NCBI GenBank assembly: GCA_030600865.1
Contig: JAUVUS010000095.1
Location: forward strand, 1-7,964
Length of the DNA stretch: 7,964 nucleotides
Direction of reading: 5' to 3'
DNA from: Bacteroidales bacterium
GTDB lineage: Bacteria; Bacteroidota; Bacteroidia; Bacteroidales; UBA12077
The notes beneath the pieces were generated by a model that worked only from the letters and a program-made list of their open reading frames with translations, made no database searches and was not told where the DNA came from. Positions within the stretch are counted from its first letter, which is position 1. Each line of letters opens with the position of its first letter. A program made the translations under genes and the position numbers. Below, piece after piece: positions 1 to 6,089 of the stretch.

Positions 1-2454
1 AGGAAGTTCTTTTTTTGTAATTTGTAATTTTGTAAAATTATCCTGTAAAATTTCAAAAATTTCGGATGCTTCATATGGCCTAATTAGATAATAATCAACT
101 CTGTTCATTTTACATTTCACATAATTTCCGGGCTTATCGTTTGAACTTATAACAGCGATAATAAATTTATCAGAAAGACCTTTCTCGTGCAATTTGCGGG
201 CAAAACCAACGCCATCAAAATTGATATTATCTTTAATTAAAATTACATGATATCTTTTATTATTTTCTTTCAAACTGTCTTCGATTTTACCTATAGGGTC
301 ATCTTTTGGAGATATTTGTTCATTATTGGTTTCGAAACTAGCGAAGGTCTGCCACAGCGTATTTTCTTCATCCGGATTATTATTGATGATTAGAACATTA
401 ATTTGATCATAATCTACAATTTTTGATACATCAATATCTTTTTGTAGTTTTTCGTTTGAATAAACTTGTATAGTAAAAGAAAATTTTGACCCGCTATATT
501 GAGGGTCCTTCGAGATTGTAGATGGACTTTCGACCCACATTTCTCCACCCATTAATTCAACAAGCTGTTTCGATATAGGTATGCCCAAACCGGTTCCTCC
601 GAATTTTCTGGTTGTTGATCCGTTAGCTTGAGAGAATGATGCGAATATATCATTTAATTTTTCTTTCGGAATACCAATGCCTGTATCTTCGATAGAAAAC
701 AAGGCTGTTAGATATCCGTCATGTTGTTTTACCCGTTCAACAGAAAGTAAAATTTTACCTTCGTACGTAAATTTAATGGCATTACCAATAAGATTCGACA
801 AAACTTGTTTTAATCTAAATGGATCACCAATTATTTGATCAGGAACATTACTTTGCACATCCGAAACAAGCTGAATACCTTTTTCCTGTACTCGTGGATT
901 AAACAAAGATATTATGGCATTGATTTCTTCCCGAAGATTAAAAGGAGTTTCTTCAATAATCATTTTTCCCGCTTCTATTTTCGAGAAATCTAATATATCA
1001 TTGATAATTGAAAGTAATAAGTCAGCAGATTTAATTATAATATGAACAGCATCAGCCTGTTTGGCATTTAATTTAAAATTTTCTAATGTGTTAGCCATTC
1101 CTATTATACCATTTAAAGGAGTGCGTATTTCATGACTCATTTTAGCCAGGAATTCAGATTTTGCTTTATTTGCTGCAACTTCACGTTTTCGGGCAATTTC
1201 TATTGGTGTAATATCAATAAATGCCTCAAGTGAAACACGTTCGTTATCAATCTTAAAAGGAATCTCCTTTTTGTAAAGTATAACCTCGTTATCGTTATCA
1301 TCGTAATAAACATATTGATTAAGATTGTCGTTATAAGTGAAGGAATCACTATCCTGAAAGTTTCTGGAAATAAGAAACTGATCAGTTATATTTTTCCCAA
1401 CCAATTCACCTTCATCTTTAAAACCAAAAATATCTACTGCTGTTTGATTTAAACTTTTAACTACCTTTTTTTCTCCAAGAACCATAATCCCAATTGGGAG
1501 AAACTCAAGAATCTCTCTCATTTCGGAAACAGACTCCCGGATTTTATTTTCTTCTTTCTTCTTTTTTCGAATAAATAGTATAAATAATACGATGATTAGT
1601 ATTAAGATAAAAGTAGTTGATGCGCCAACCATAATTGAAGTAGTAACAACAGAGCTTATTATTATATTTGTTTCGAGAGAAAATACTATTCCCATATCAT
1701 TTGTTAAAATACGGACCGGGTAATATGCAGAGAGGTACTCGCCTTTTTTATTTTCATAATAAACCTTATGTAGCAATGAGCCTTTAAAACCATTCTGTAT
1801 ATCCTCAATAATCCGGTCAAGTTTATCAACAGAAATAGTATCACGTGTTAGATTATTAGTAATTATTTGACCATCGGCACTAACAAGCCATTGCCATAAT
1901 GTATTTCCAAGGTGATAGTTTTCAAAAACAGAATTGATATAGTGGTTTATATCAGATTTAACTATAATATTTATTACAGTTTGGTTTTCTCTAAAAACAG
2001 GCAAAACATAAGTATAAGTTCCATCATTATTAATGCTTACTTCTTCTTTATCAATAAGCTCCCTTTGTCTTTGTGAAATATAATAATCGCTTATAAAATG
2101 ATTTGTCTTATCCTTAAACAAGCTATATACATTTTTATTATTATCAATTATCCGTATATTTTTAATAAGGTTTTGATATTTAAAATAAAATAACTCCAGT
2201 TTTTTTACTTTTAACTCATGGCCTTCCTGATCGTCAAAAAAACTTGCGATGTCTGATGAGAATACAATATAGTTAATTTCATTCTCGAATTCATAACCCG
2301 ATTGTTCAATTTCCCAGCCACAAATTTGCGATTGATTTGAAAGCATGTCTGCATGGAAACCTAACTGCTGATTATAAGTGTAATAAGCATAATAGGCATT
2401 AACGCCCAGAATTATAACAATAACTGCCGATATGATGTAATATATATATTTCAT
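1..2454 (-). CDS. Hybrid sensor histidine kinase with periplasmic Cache-like sensor, PAS, HisKA, HATPase and degenerate receiver (C-terminus beyond window)
   Basis: The gene is open at the left edge: 818 codons are visible from ATG at 2454 and the frame is still open at base 1. Residues 4-25 form a membrane helix and about 27-268 an extracytoplasmic Cache-like region. A second helix lies at about 272-295, followed by R-K-K-K-K (296-300). A PAS-like stretch covers about 308-425. The HisKA H-box is M-S-H-E-I-R-T-P with His441 as phospho-acceptor. The HATPase has G-N-A-I-K-F-T (N558), D-T-G-I-G-I (590-595) and G-G-T-G-L-G (619-624). From 685 a receiver fold follows, but its acidic pair is N691/N692, the phospho-Asp position is K741 and the conserved Lys is R792, so it is probably a pseudo-receiver. 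In the family a functional receiver, and perhaps an Hpt domain, often follows; that part lies outside the window. The start is 16 bp after the lipoprotein gene, implying co-transcription. The signal sensed is unknown. Confidence 0.93.
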   Translation of the reverse strand, partial: MKYIYYIISAVIVIILGVNAYYAYYTYNQQLGFHADMLSNQSQICGWEIEQSGYEFENEINYIVFSSDIASFFDDQEGHELKVKKLELFYFKYQNLIKNIRIIDNNKNVYSLFKDKTNHFISDYYISQRQRELIDKEEVSINNDGTYTYVLPVFRENQTVINIIVKSDINHYINSVFENYHLGNTLWQWLVSADGQIITNNLTRDTISVDKLDRIIEDIQNGFKGSLLHKVYYENKKGEYLSAYYPVRILTNDMGIVFSLETNIIISSVVTTSIMVGASTTFILILIIVLFILFIRKKKKEENKIRESVSEMREILEFLPIGIMVLGEKKVVKSLNQTAVDIFGFKDEGELVGKNITDQFLISRNFQDSDSFTYNDNLNQYVYYDDNDNEVILYKKEIPFKIDNERVSLEAFIDITPIEIARKREVAANKAKSEFLAKMSHEIRTPLNGIIGMANTLENFKLNAKQADAVHIIIKSADLLLSIINDILDFSKIEAGKMIIEETPFNLREEINAIISLFNPRVQEKGIQLVSDVQSNVPDQIIGDPFRLKQVLSNLIGNAIKFTYEGKILLSVERVKQHDGYLTALFSIEDTGIGIPKEKLNDIFASFSQANGSTTRKFGGTGLGIPISKQLVELMGGEMWVESPSTISKDPQYSGSKFSFTIQVYSNEKLQKDIDVSKIVDYDQINVLIINNNPDEENTLWQTFASFETNNEQISPKDDPIGKIEDSLKENNKRYHVILIKDNINFDGVGFARKLHEKGLSDKFIIAVISSNDKPGNYVKCKMNRVDYYLIRPYEASEIFEILQDNFTKLQITKKELP

Positions 2455-2470
2455 AAATAAATACTTTGTA

Positions 2471-3457
2471 TCAATTAATAATTTTTAGCAATAACCAATC
2501 AGTTTCTCTAATATGAGATTTGTAGATGGTATATTTTTTACTGTCCATAAAAAATATTTCTTTAGTTCCTCCTGACAATAATGATTTTATAGCCTTTCTC
2601 AAGTTTTTATTTGGGTGTTCTGTTAAAGAGGGATTATTACAAGCATAAATATTTTCTGTAACAGGCTTGTAATACCGGAATTCTCTTATTTGTGGAATTT
2701 TAGTAATTTTTGCAGCTTCCTTTGTACAACAAATTATTTTACTTTCTTGATCAATCACCAGCATTAATTCTGTTCCCGATGAGAAATATTTATTTTGCAG
2801 GCTACGCATTGTAATATCGCCCGATAATATTCCTAAAAACCGATCGCGGTAATAAATAGGCTCAACGCATGAAATAATCCACCCTCTTCCATAAGGATCA
2901 GCAAATGGTTGATTTATCCAGTAAGCATTATCATTAATAAAAGGTTTTTTCTTAACAGTCTGATAAGGAATGAAAGTTTTAAGATCAACAGAATTTTTCA
3001 AATAATTTATAACATCTATATACGGATATATCCTTAAAAATGAGTTGGTATCAAGAAAATAAATTTGTGAAAGTAAAGGATTCTTTTTTATAGTGCTTAT
3101 AAACAAAGTATCGAGAGATTCGCTGTTTATAATAATTTTCTTCAATTGATTTGTAATAGCTCTATTAGCAGGATAATAAACTGCCGACTGAGATTTTTTG
3201 TATGAGCAAAAAAGAATCTTCCCAGAATAAAAATAATATTTTTCTTTTGGCAATGTCAAGACGTCTTTATCAAAAGGAATTTTATATTGTAGTGAATTAG
3301 CAAGATTAAATATATCGTACTTTACTGAACAAAGATCTGTATTTATGCTTTTGGCAATATGGTCAAGGTGTTTTAAATTCAAATCTGATTCTTGCTGATT
3401 TTTGCACGAATAAAGAATAGAAAAGAAAACAAAAACTATAAATATTGACTTTTTCAT
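2471..3457 (-). CDS. Cache-domain lipoprotein, likely accessory sensor to the downstream kinase
   Basis: This 328-residue protein has a lipoprotein signal: M-K-K, a hydrophobic run (5-15) and the lipobox L-Y-S-C with Cys18 as lipidation site. There is no other membrane helix, so it should be a membrane-anchored exported protein. The mature part resembles an extracellular double Cache (dCache_1) sensor. Its clearest signature is the segment about 131-220: a Q-I-Y-F-L-D strand, then Y-W-I-N-Q-P-F-A-D (179-187), G-R-G-W-I-I-S (190-196) and L-G-I-L-S-G-D-I (208-215). These are typical of the membrane-distal Cache half. A second, smaller half may follow (about 225-328). No enzymatic motif and no cytoplasmic signalling domain are seen. 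The gene ends 16 bp before the hybrid kinase on the same strand, so it may bind a ligand and present it to, or modulate, that kinase. The pairing is inferred from position only. It could instead be a decayed duplicate of a kinase sensor domain. Confidence 0.85.
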   Translation of the reverse strand: MKKSIFIVFVFFSILYSCKNQQESDLNLKHLDHIAKSINTDLCSVKYDIFNLANSLQYKIPFDKDVLTLPKEKYYFYSGKILFCSYKKSQSAVYYPANRAITNQLKKIIINSESLDTLFISTIKKNPLLSQIYFLDTNSFLRIYPYIDVINYLKNSVDLKTFIPYQTVKKKPFINDNAYWINQPFADPYGRGWIISCVEPIYYRDRFLGILSGDITMRSLQNKYFSSGTELMLVIDQESKIICCTKEAAKITKIPQIREFRYYKPVTENIYACNNPSLTEHPNKNLRKAIKSLLSGGTKEIFFMDSKKYTIYKSHIRETDWLLLKIIN

Positions 3458-3487
3458 TAAAAAAGCATTTATATGCCTTGTTAAAAA

Positions 3488-3515
3488 TAAACATACAATA
3501 TATGAAAAAAAACAA
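3488..3515 (-). promoter_or_regulatory. Candidate promoter for the lipoprotein-kinase unit
   Basis: On the minus strand a TTG (3515-3513) lies 20 nt before TATGTTTA (3495-3488), a one-mismatch match to the Bacteroidota -7 consensus TAnnTTTG, with the expected -33/-7 spacing. Transcription would begin about 25-30 nt before the ATG at 3457. The surrounding gap (3458-3574, between the rsgA stop and this gene) is AT-rich and shows no convincing terminator, so read-through from rsgA is also possible. Confidence 0.3.
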
Positions 3516-3574
3516 GATGCCTAAAAGATTTATGATAAAAGGATGTGAAATGAATTTAAAAGGATTAATAATGT

Positions 3575-4507
3575 TTATAAACGATGTTTCGTTTCATCAT
3601 CAAAAAGTATATTTAAGTAATTTTCGTATCGTAATTGACTAACAATACCTTCTTCGATTGCTTTTTTTATTGCACATCCCGGTTCGTGTACATGCGTGCA
3701 ATTATGATACTTGCAATTCTTCGAGATTCTAAATATTTCGGGAAAGAAATGAAAAAGCTCTTCGTTTTTAATATCATGTAATCCAAAACCACGAATTCCG
3801 GGTGTATCAATAATATATCCGCCAATTGATAATGCATACATTTCGGCGAAAGTGGTTGTGTGTTTTCCGGATTTATGATAGTCAGAAATTTCCGAAGTTT
3901 TTAAATCCAAACCAGAATCAATAAGATTGATTAATGATGATTTTCCAACACCGGAATTTCCTGCTATTAGTGATATTTTGTTTTTTAACAGGGATTTAAT
4001 CTTATCAATATTCGTGTGATTTTTAACCGATGTGGCAAAACATTCGTAACCGATATTGTGGTATATATTTATAAGTTCATTTAGATATTGATTTTGTTTT
4101 TCGTTGTATAAATCGGTTTTATTAAAAATGATTTTGGCGGGAATTTCATAAGCCTCGGCAGTTATTAGAAAACGATCAATAAAAATAGTATATGTTTCGG
4201 GGTAAGCAATTGTAACCATTAAAACAGCCTGATCAATATTGGCTGCAAGAATATGTGTTTGTTTTGAAAGATTTGTTGATTTTCTAACAATGTAATTTTT
4301 ACGATTTAAAACATTTTTAATTACTCCCGTTTCGGAATTTTCAGAAATGCCATATTCGACCATATCGCCAACCGCAACAGGATTTGTGCTTTTTATCCCC
4401 TGTATTCGTAATTTGCCACGAATAATACAAGAAACAATTTTCCCTGTTTCGGAATCTTTAACCAAATACCAGCTGCCTGTAGATTTTGTTACTAAGCCTT
4501 TTTTCAA
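3575..4507 (-). CDS. rsgA: Ribosome small-subunit-dependent GTPase RsgA (TTG start)
   Basis: RsgA (YjeQ) is a cytoplasmic GTPase that acts late in 30S ribosomal subunit maturation. The circularly permuted order of GTPase motifs identifies it: G4 N-K-T-D (129-132) comes before G1 G-N-S-G-V-G-K-S (183-190), then G3 D-T-P-G (234-237). An N-terminal OB-fold covers about 1-70. The C-terminal zinc site is C265, C270, H272 and C278, with the family spacing 5-2-6. I place the start at TTG 4507 (M-K-K-G-L-V-T-K-S-T-G-S-W-Y), giving 310 residues. The homologous core begins exactly there. The frame stays open up to an ATG at 4645, but those 46 extra residues are not RsgA-like, and their DNA includes a palindromic repeat and a promoter-like box. 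No ATG lies near the homologous start. The gene is divergent from the exonuclease gene. Confidence 0.95.
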   Translation of the reverse strand: MKKGLVTKSTGSWYLVKDSETGKIVSCIIRGKLRIQGIKSTNPVAVGDMVEYGISENSETGVIKNVLNRKNYIVRKSTNLSKQTHILAANIDQAVLMVTIAYPETYTIFIDRFLITAEAYEIPAKIIFNKTDLYNEKQNQYLNELINIYHNIGYECFATSVKNHTNIDKIKSLLKNKISLIAGNSGVGKSSLINLIDSGLDLKTSEISDYHKSGKHTTTFAEMYALSIGGYIIDTPGIRGFGLHDIKNEELFHFFPEIFRISKNCKYHNCTHVHEPGCAIKKAIEEGIVSQLRYENYLNILFDDETKHRL

Positions 4508-4530
4508 AATATCATATTTTCTAACAGCTA

Positions 4531-4538
4531 CGAAAGTA
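4531..4538 (-). promoter_or_regulatory. Possible -7 box for rsgA
   Basis: The minus strand reads TACTTTCG here, one base from the Bacteroidota -7 consensus TAnnTTTG, about 24 nt before the proposed TTG start. I see no clear TTG -33 box at the right distance, so this is tentative. If real, transcription starts downstream of the longer ATG reading and supports the short protein. Confidence 0.33.
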
Positions 4539-4615
4539 TTAAATATTTCAATATTATTTCCATATTTGTGATGAATTAAAAATAAACGGAATAAAAATAA
4601 TAAATTCGAATTATT

Positions 4616-4630
4616 AACCCTGCCAGGGTT
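4616..4630. repeat. 15-bp near-palindrome, copy 1
   Basis: AACCCTGCCAGGGTT has two 7-bp arms (AACCCTG/CAGGGTT) around a single central C. Its exact reverse complement occurs at 4683-4697. It lies in the 218-bp gap between divergent rsgA and the exonuclease gene (4508-4725). It could be a dispersed intergenic palindrome or a dyad protein-binding site; the sequence alone does not decide. Confidence 0.75.
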
Positions 4631-4682
4631 GTGCAAATAGGTCAATAATCAGTTTTGTATAATTTAGAATTTTAACAAAATT

Positions 4683-4697
4683 AACCCTGGCAGGGTT
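4683..4697. repeat. 15-bp near-palindrome, copy 2 (reverse complement of copy 1)
   Basis: AACCCTGGCAGGGTT has the same 7-bp arms with central G and is the exact reverse complement of the copy at 4616. It ends 28 bp before the exonuclease ATG. The spacer 4631-4682 is AT-rich and holds no recognisable gene. The two copies can each fold locally or pair with each other around a 52-nt loop. Confidence 0.75.
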
Positions 4698-4725
4698 TTA
4701 AGACTGTATTTAAAAAATAAATAAA

Positions 4726-5496
4726 ATGATAAAAAAAATATTTTCATACAATGTAAATGGAATTCGGGCTGCTATGAATAAAGGATTTGTTAAGTGGTTA
4801 AAAGAAGCAAGTCCCGATATTGTTTTAATTCAGGAAACGAAAGCACATCAGGAACAAGTTGACACAAAGCTTTTTGATGAGATTGGATATTATCATTACT
4901 GGTTTTCGGCTGTAAAGAAAGGATATAGCAGTCTTGCTGTTTTATCAAAACAAAAACCAGACAAGATTTATAAAGGAATAGGATTAGACAAGTATGATAT
5001 TGAAGGAAGAACTATTCGTGCTGATTTCGGTGATATTACTATTATAAATTCATATTTCCCGTCAGGAACTACAGGAACCGTTCGTCAGGATTATAAAATG
5101 GAATATCTGGCTGATTTTAAAAAATTTATTGATCAGCTTAAAAAGAATCGGCCTAAGATTATTGTAAGTGGTGATTTTAATATTTGTCATAAACCAATGG
5201 ATATTAATCACCCTGAAAGGCACAAGAAAACTTCAGGTTTTTTACCTGAAGAACGCGAGTGGCTTGATCAATTTATAGCAAGTGGTTTTATTGATACATT
5301 CCGGGAATTTAATAAAGAACCGGAGCAATATAGCTGGTGGAGCTACAGAGCAGGATCGAGAGCTAAAAACTTGGGTTGGAGAATCGATTATCATATGATT
5401 AGCGAAGCTTTAAGACCTCAATTAAAAAATGCCACAATACTTCAGAATGTTCATCATTCGGATCACTGCCCGGTGGTTATTGAAATGGATTTTTAA
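4726..5496 (+). CDS. xth: Exodeoxyribonuclease III / AP endonuclease
   Basis: This 256-residue, full-length member of the ExoIII branch of the exonuclease-endonuclease-phosphatase superfamily cleaves at abasic sites and degrades one strand of duplex DNA 3' to 5' in base-excision repair, using a divalent metal. The expected residues are visible in order: S-Y-N-V-N-G-I-R (N9, N11), the metal ligand in Q-E-T-K (E37), N-S-Y-F-P-S-G (Y110), G-D-F-N-I (D150, N152), W-R-I-D-Y (D221) and the terminal H-S-D-H-C-P (D246, H247). The ATG at 4726 puts the first beta strand in its normal position; the leader is A-rich with no Shine-Dalgarno, as usual in Bacteroidota. It is transcribed away from rsgA, and a C/G-run repeat begins 9 bp after its stop. 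The following DUF559 gene could be reached by read-through. Confidence 0.96.
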   Translation: MIKKIFSYNVNGIRAAMNKGFVKWLKEASPDIVLIQETKAHQEQVDTKLFDEIGYYHYWFSAVKKGYSSLAVLSKQKPDKIYKGIGLDKYDIEGRTIRADFGDITIINSYFPSGTTGTVRQDYKMEYLADFKKFIDQLKKNRPKIIVSGDFNICHKPMDINHPERHKKTSGFLPEEREWLDQFIASGFIDTFREFNKEPEQYSWWSYRAGSRAKNLGWRIDYHMISEALRPQLKNATILQNVHHSDHCPVVIEMDF

Positions 5497-5505
5497 AATA
5501 AATTG

Positions 5506-5531
5506 TCCCCCTTGAGGGGGATTAAGGGGGT
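5506..5531 (+). repeat. C/G-run palindromic repeat, direct copy 1
   Basis: It contains CCCCC (5507-5511), loop TTGA, GGGGG (5516-5520), ATTAA, and a further GGGGG (5526-5530). The first two runs make a 5-bp G:C hairpin, and the last run can compete for the same C run. It stands out sharply from the AT-rich surroundings. It lies 9 bp after the exonuclease stop, so it may also affect that transcript's 3' end. Confidence 0.85.
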
Positions 5532-5547
5532 AGAAAATAATTTAGTT

Positions 5548-5934
5548 ATGAAAAAAGCATCATCTGAAAATAATTATCACTACAACAAAAAACTACAACC
5601 GCTTGCACGCGAATTACGCAATTCAATGACAAAGGCTGAATGTTGTTTGTGGAAATATGCCCTAAAAGGAAGGAGAATGTATGGATATCAATTCTCTCGG
5701 CAACGTCCGGCATTAGATTATATCGTTGATTTTATGTGTAAAGAATTGATGCTTATAATTGAAGTAGATGGTATTAGTCATCAATTTGATGATATTGAAA
5801 AGAAAGATAAATTAAGGCAAACAAGGCTGGAACAAATTGGATTTAAGGTGTTAAGATTTCAAGATGGAGAAATTCTTAACAATATTGGAGATGTTATAAG
5901 AACAATTGAGAATTTTATAAATCAAGAGAGCTAA
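5548..5934 (+). CDS. DUF559 family protein, Vsr/PD-(D/E)XK-like nuclease fold
   Basis: This 128-residue protein fits the small stand-alone DUF559 family. Family marks are an N-terminal H-Y-N-K-K-L-Q-P-L-A-R-E-L-R (11-24) and M-T-K-A-E-x-x-L-W (27-35). Next come F-x-R-Q-R-P (49-54), D-Y-I-V-D-F (57-62) and L-I-I-E-V-D-G-I-S-H (69-78), then G-F-K-V-L-R-F (98-104). D61, E72, D74 and H78 are the likely metal or catalytic residues, by comparison with Vsr mismatch endonucleases. No biochemical role is established to my knowledge. I chose ATG 5548 because the family homology begins just after it. The frame is open upstream to a TTG at 5503, but that would translate the repeat itself. Repeats lie 16 bp before the start and 3 bp after the stop. 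No own promoter is evident; transcription may come from the exonuclease gene. Confidence 0.9.
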   Translation: MKKASSENNYHYNKKLQPLARELRNSMTKAECCLWKYALKGRRMYGYQFSRQRPALDYIVDFMCKELMLIIEVDGISHQFDDIEKKDKLRQTRLEQIGFKVLRFQDGEILNNIGDVIRTIENFINQES

Positions 5935-5937
5935 TCC

Positions 5938-5964
5938 ACCCCCTTATCCCCCGCCAGCGGGGGA
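5938..5964 (-). repeat. C/G-run palindromic repeat, inverted copy
   Basis: On the plus strand it reads CCCCC (5939-5943), TTAT, CCCCC (5948-5952), GCCAGC, GGGGG (5959-5963). Read on the minus strand it has the same plan as the direct copies (C run, loop, G run, AT spacer, G run). The loop is GCTGGC instead of TTGA, and the spacer is one base shorter. The hairpin is stronger, with 6-7 G:C pairs. It begins 3 bp after the DUF559 stop. Confidence 0.82.
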
Positions 5965-5975
5965 AATCTATTATG

Positions 5976-6000
5976 TCCCCTTGAGGGGGATTAAGGGGGT
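5976..6000 (+). repeat. C/G-run palindromic repeat, direct copy 2
   Basis: It is the same as the copy at 5506 except for four instead of five C residues: CCCC (5977-5980), TTGA, GGGGG, ATTAA, GGGGG. About 11 bp separate it from the inverted copy, so the two form a head-to-head pair like the paired units of REP arrays. Confidence 0.85.
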
Positions 6001-6023
6001 AAAAAAAATAATAAAGAATACAT

Positions 6024-6049
6024 CTCCAAGGTTTTGCAAAACCTTGGAG
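6024..6049. repeat. Perfect 26-bp palindrome, possible bidirectional terminator
   Basis: The half-site CTCCAAGGTTTTG is followed directly by its exact reverse complement. It lies between two converging genes (DUF559 at 5934 and typA ending at 6090), so the hairpin may end transcription from both sides. No T run follows immediately on either strand, although eight T residues occur on the minus strand about 15 nt beyond. The sequence is unrelated to the C/G-run repeats. Confidence 0.8.
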
Positions 6050-6089
6050 GTTTAATAATTAATCAACTAAAATATAAATAAGGAATTTT

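Larger units (their letters stand above)
5505..6001 (+). mobile_element. Candidate repeat-flanked DUF559 cassette
   Basis: A roughly 500-bp unit between the exonuclease gene and typA consists of a small nuclease-like gene with one palindromic C/G-run repeat in front and an inverted plus a direct copy behind. The two direct copies (from 5505 and from 5975) differ by one C in about 28 bases. No transposase, terminal inverted repeat with target duplication, or attachment site is recognised. Calling it mobile is an inference from repeat bracketing, by analogy with REP/RAYT units. Confidence 0.4.

Noticed and set aside
3465..3476. Small hairpin GCAT-TTAT-ATGC before the lipoprotein ATG
   Set aside because: A 4-bp stem in AT-rich DNA is expected by chance and has no T run or conserved context.
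3445..3642. A 65-codon plus-strand open frame over the lipoprotein-rsgA gap
   Set aside because: It overlaps the ends of two well-supported minus-strand genes, is not recognisable, and its composition fits antisense and AT-rich spacer.
4347..4571. A plus-strand open frame antisense to the rsgA 5' end
   Set aside because: It lies opposite the conserved OB-fold coding region and has no recognisable domain; it is a shadow of rsgA.
4653..4667. Possible plus-strand promoter for the exonuclease gene (TTTTG with TAATTTAG)
   Set aside because: The -7-like box has a mismatch and the TTG lies only a few bases from it, so -33/-7 spacing is wrong; no confident promoter can be assigned.
5506..5531. G-quadruplex at the G-run repeat
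   Set aside because: Each repeat has only two G5 runs and nearby C runs favour hairpins; an intramolecular four-run quadruplex is not evident within one copy.
5505..6001. CRISPR-like array or toxin-antitoxin locus around the DUF559 gene
   Set aside because: The three repeats are not regularly spaced and there are no unique spacers of constant length or cas genes; no second small gene partners the DUF559 gene.
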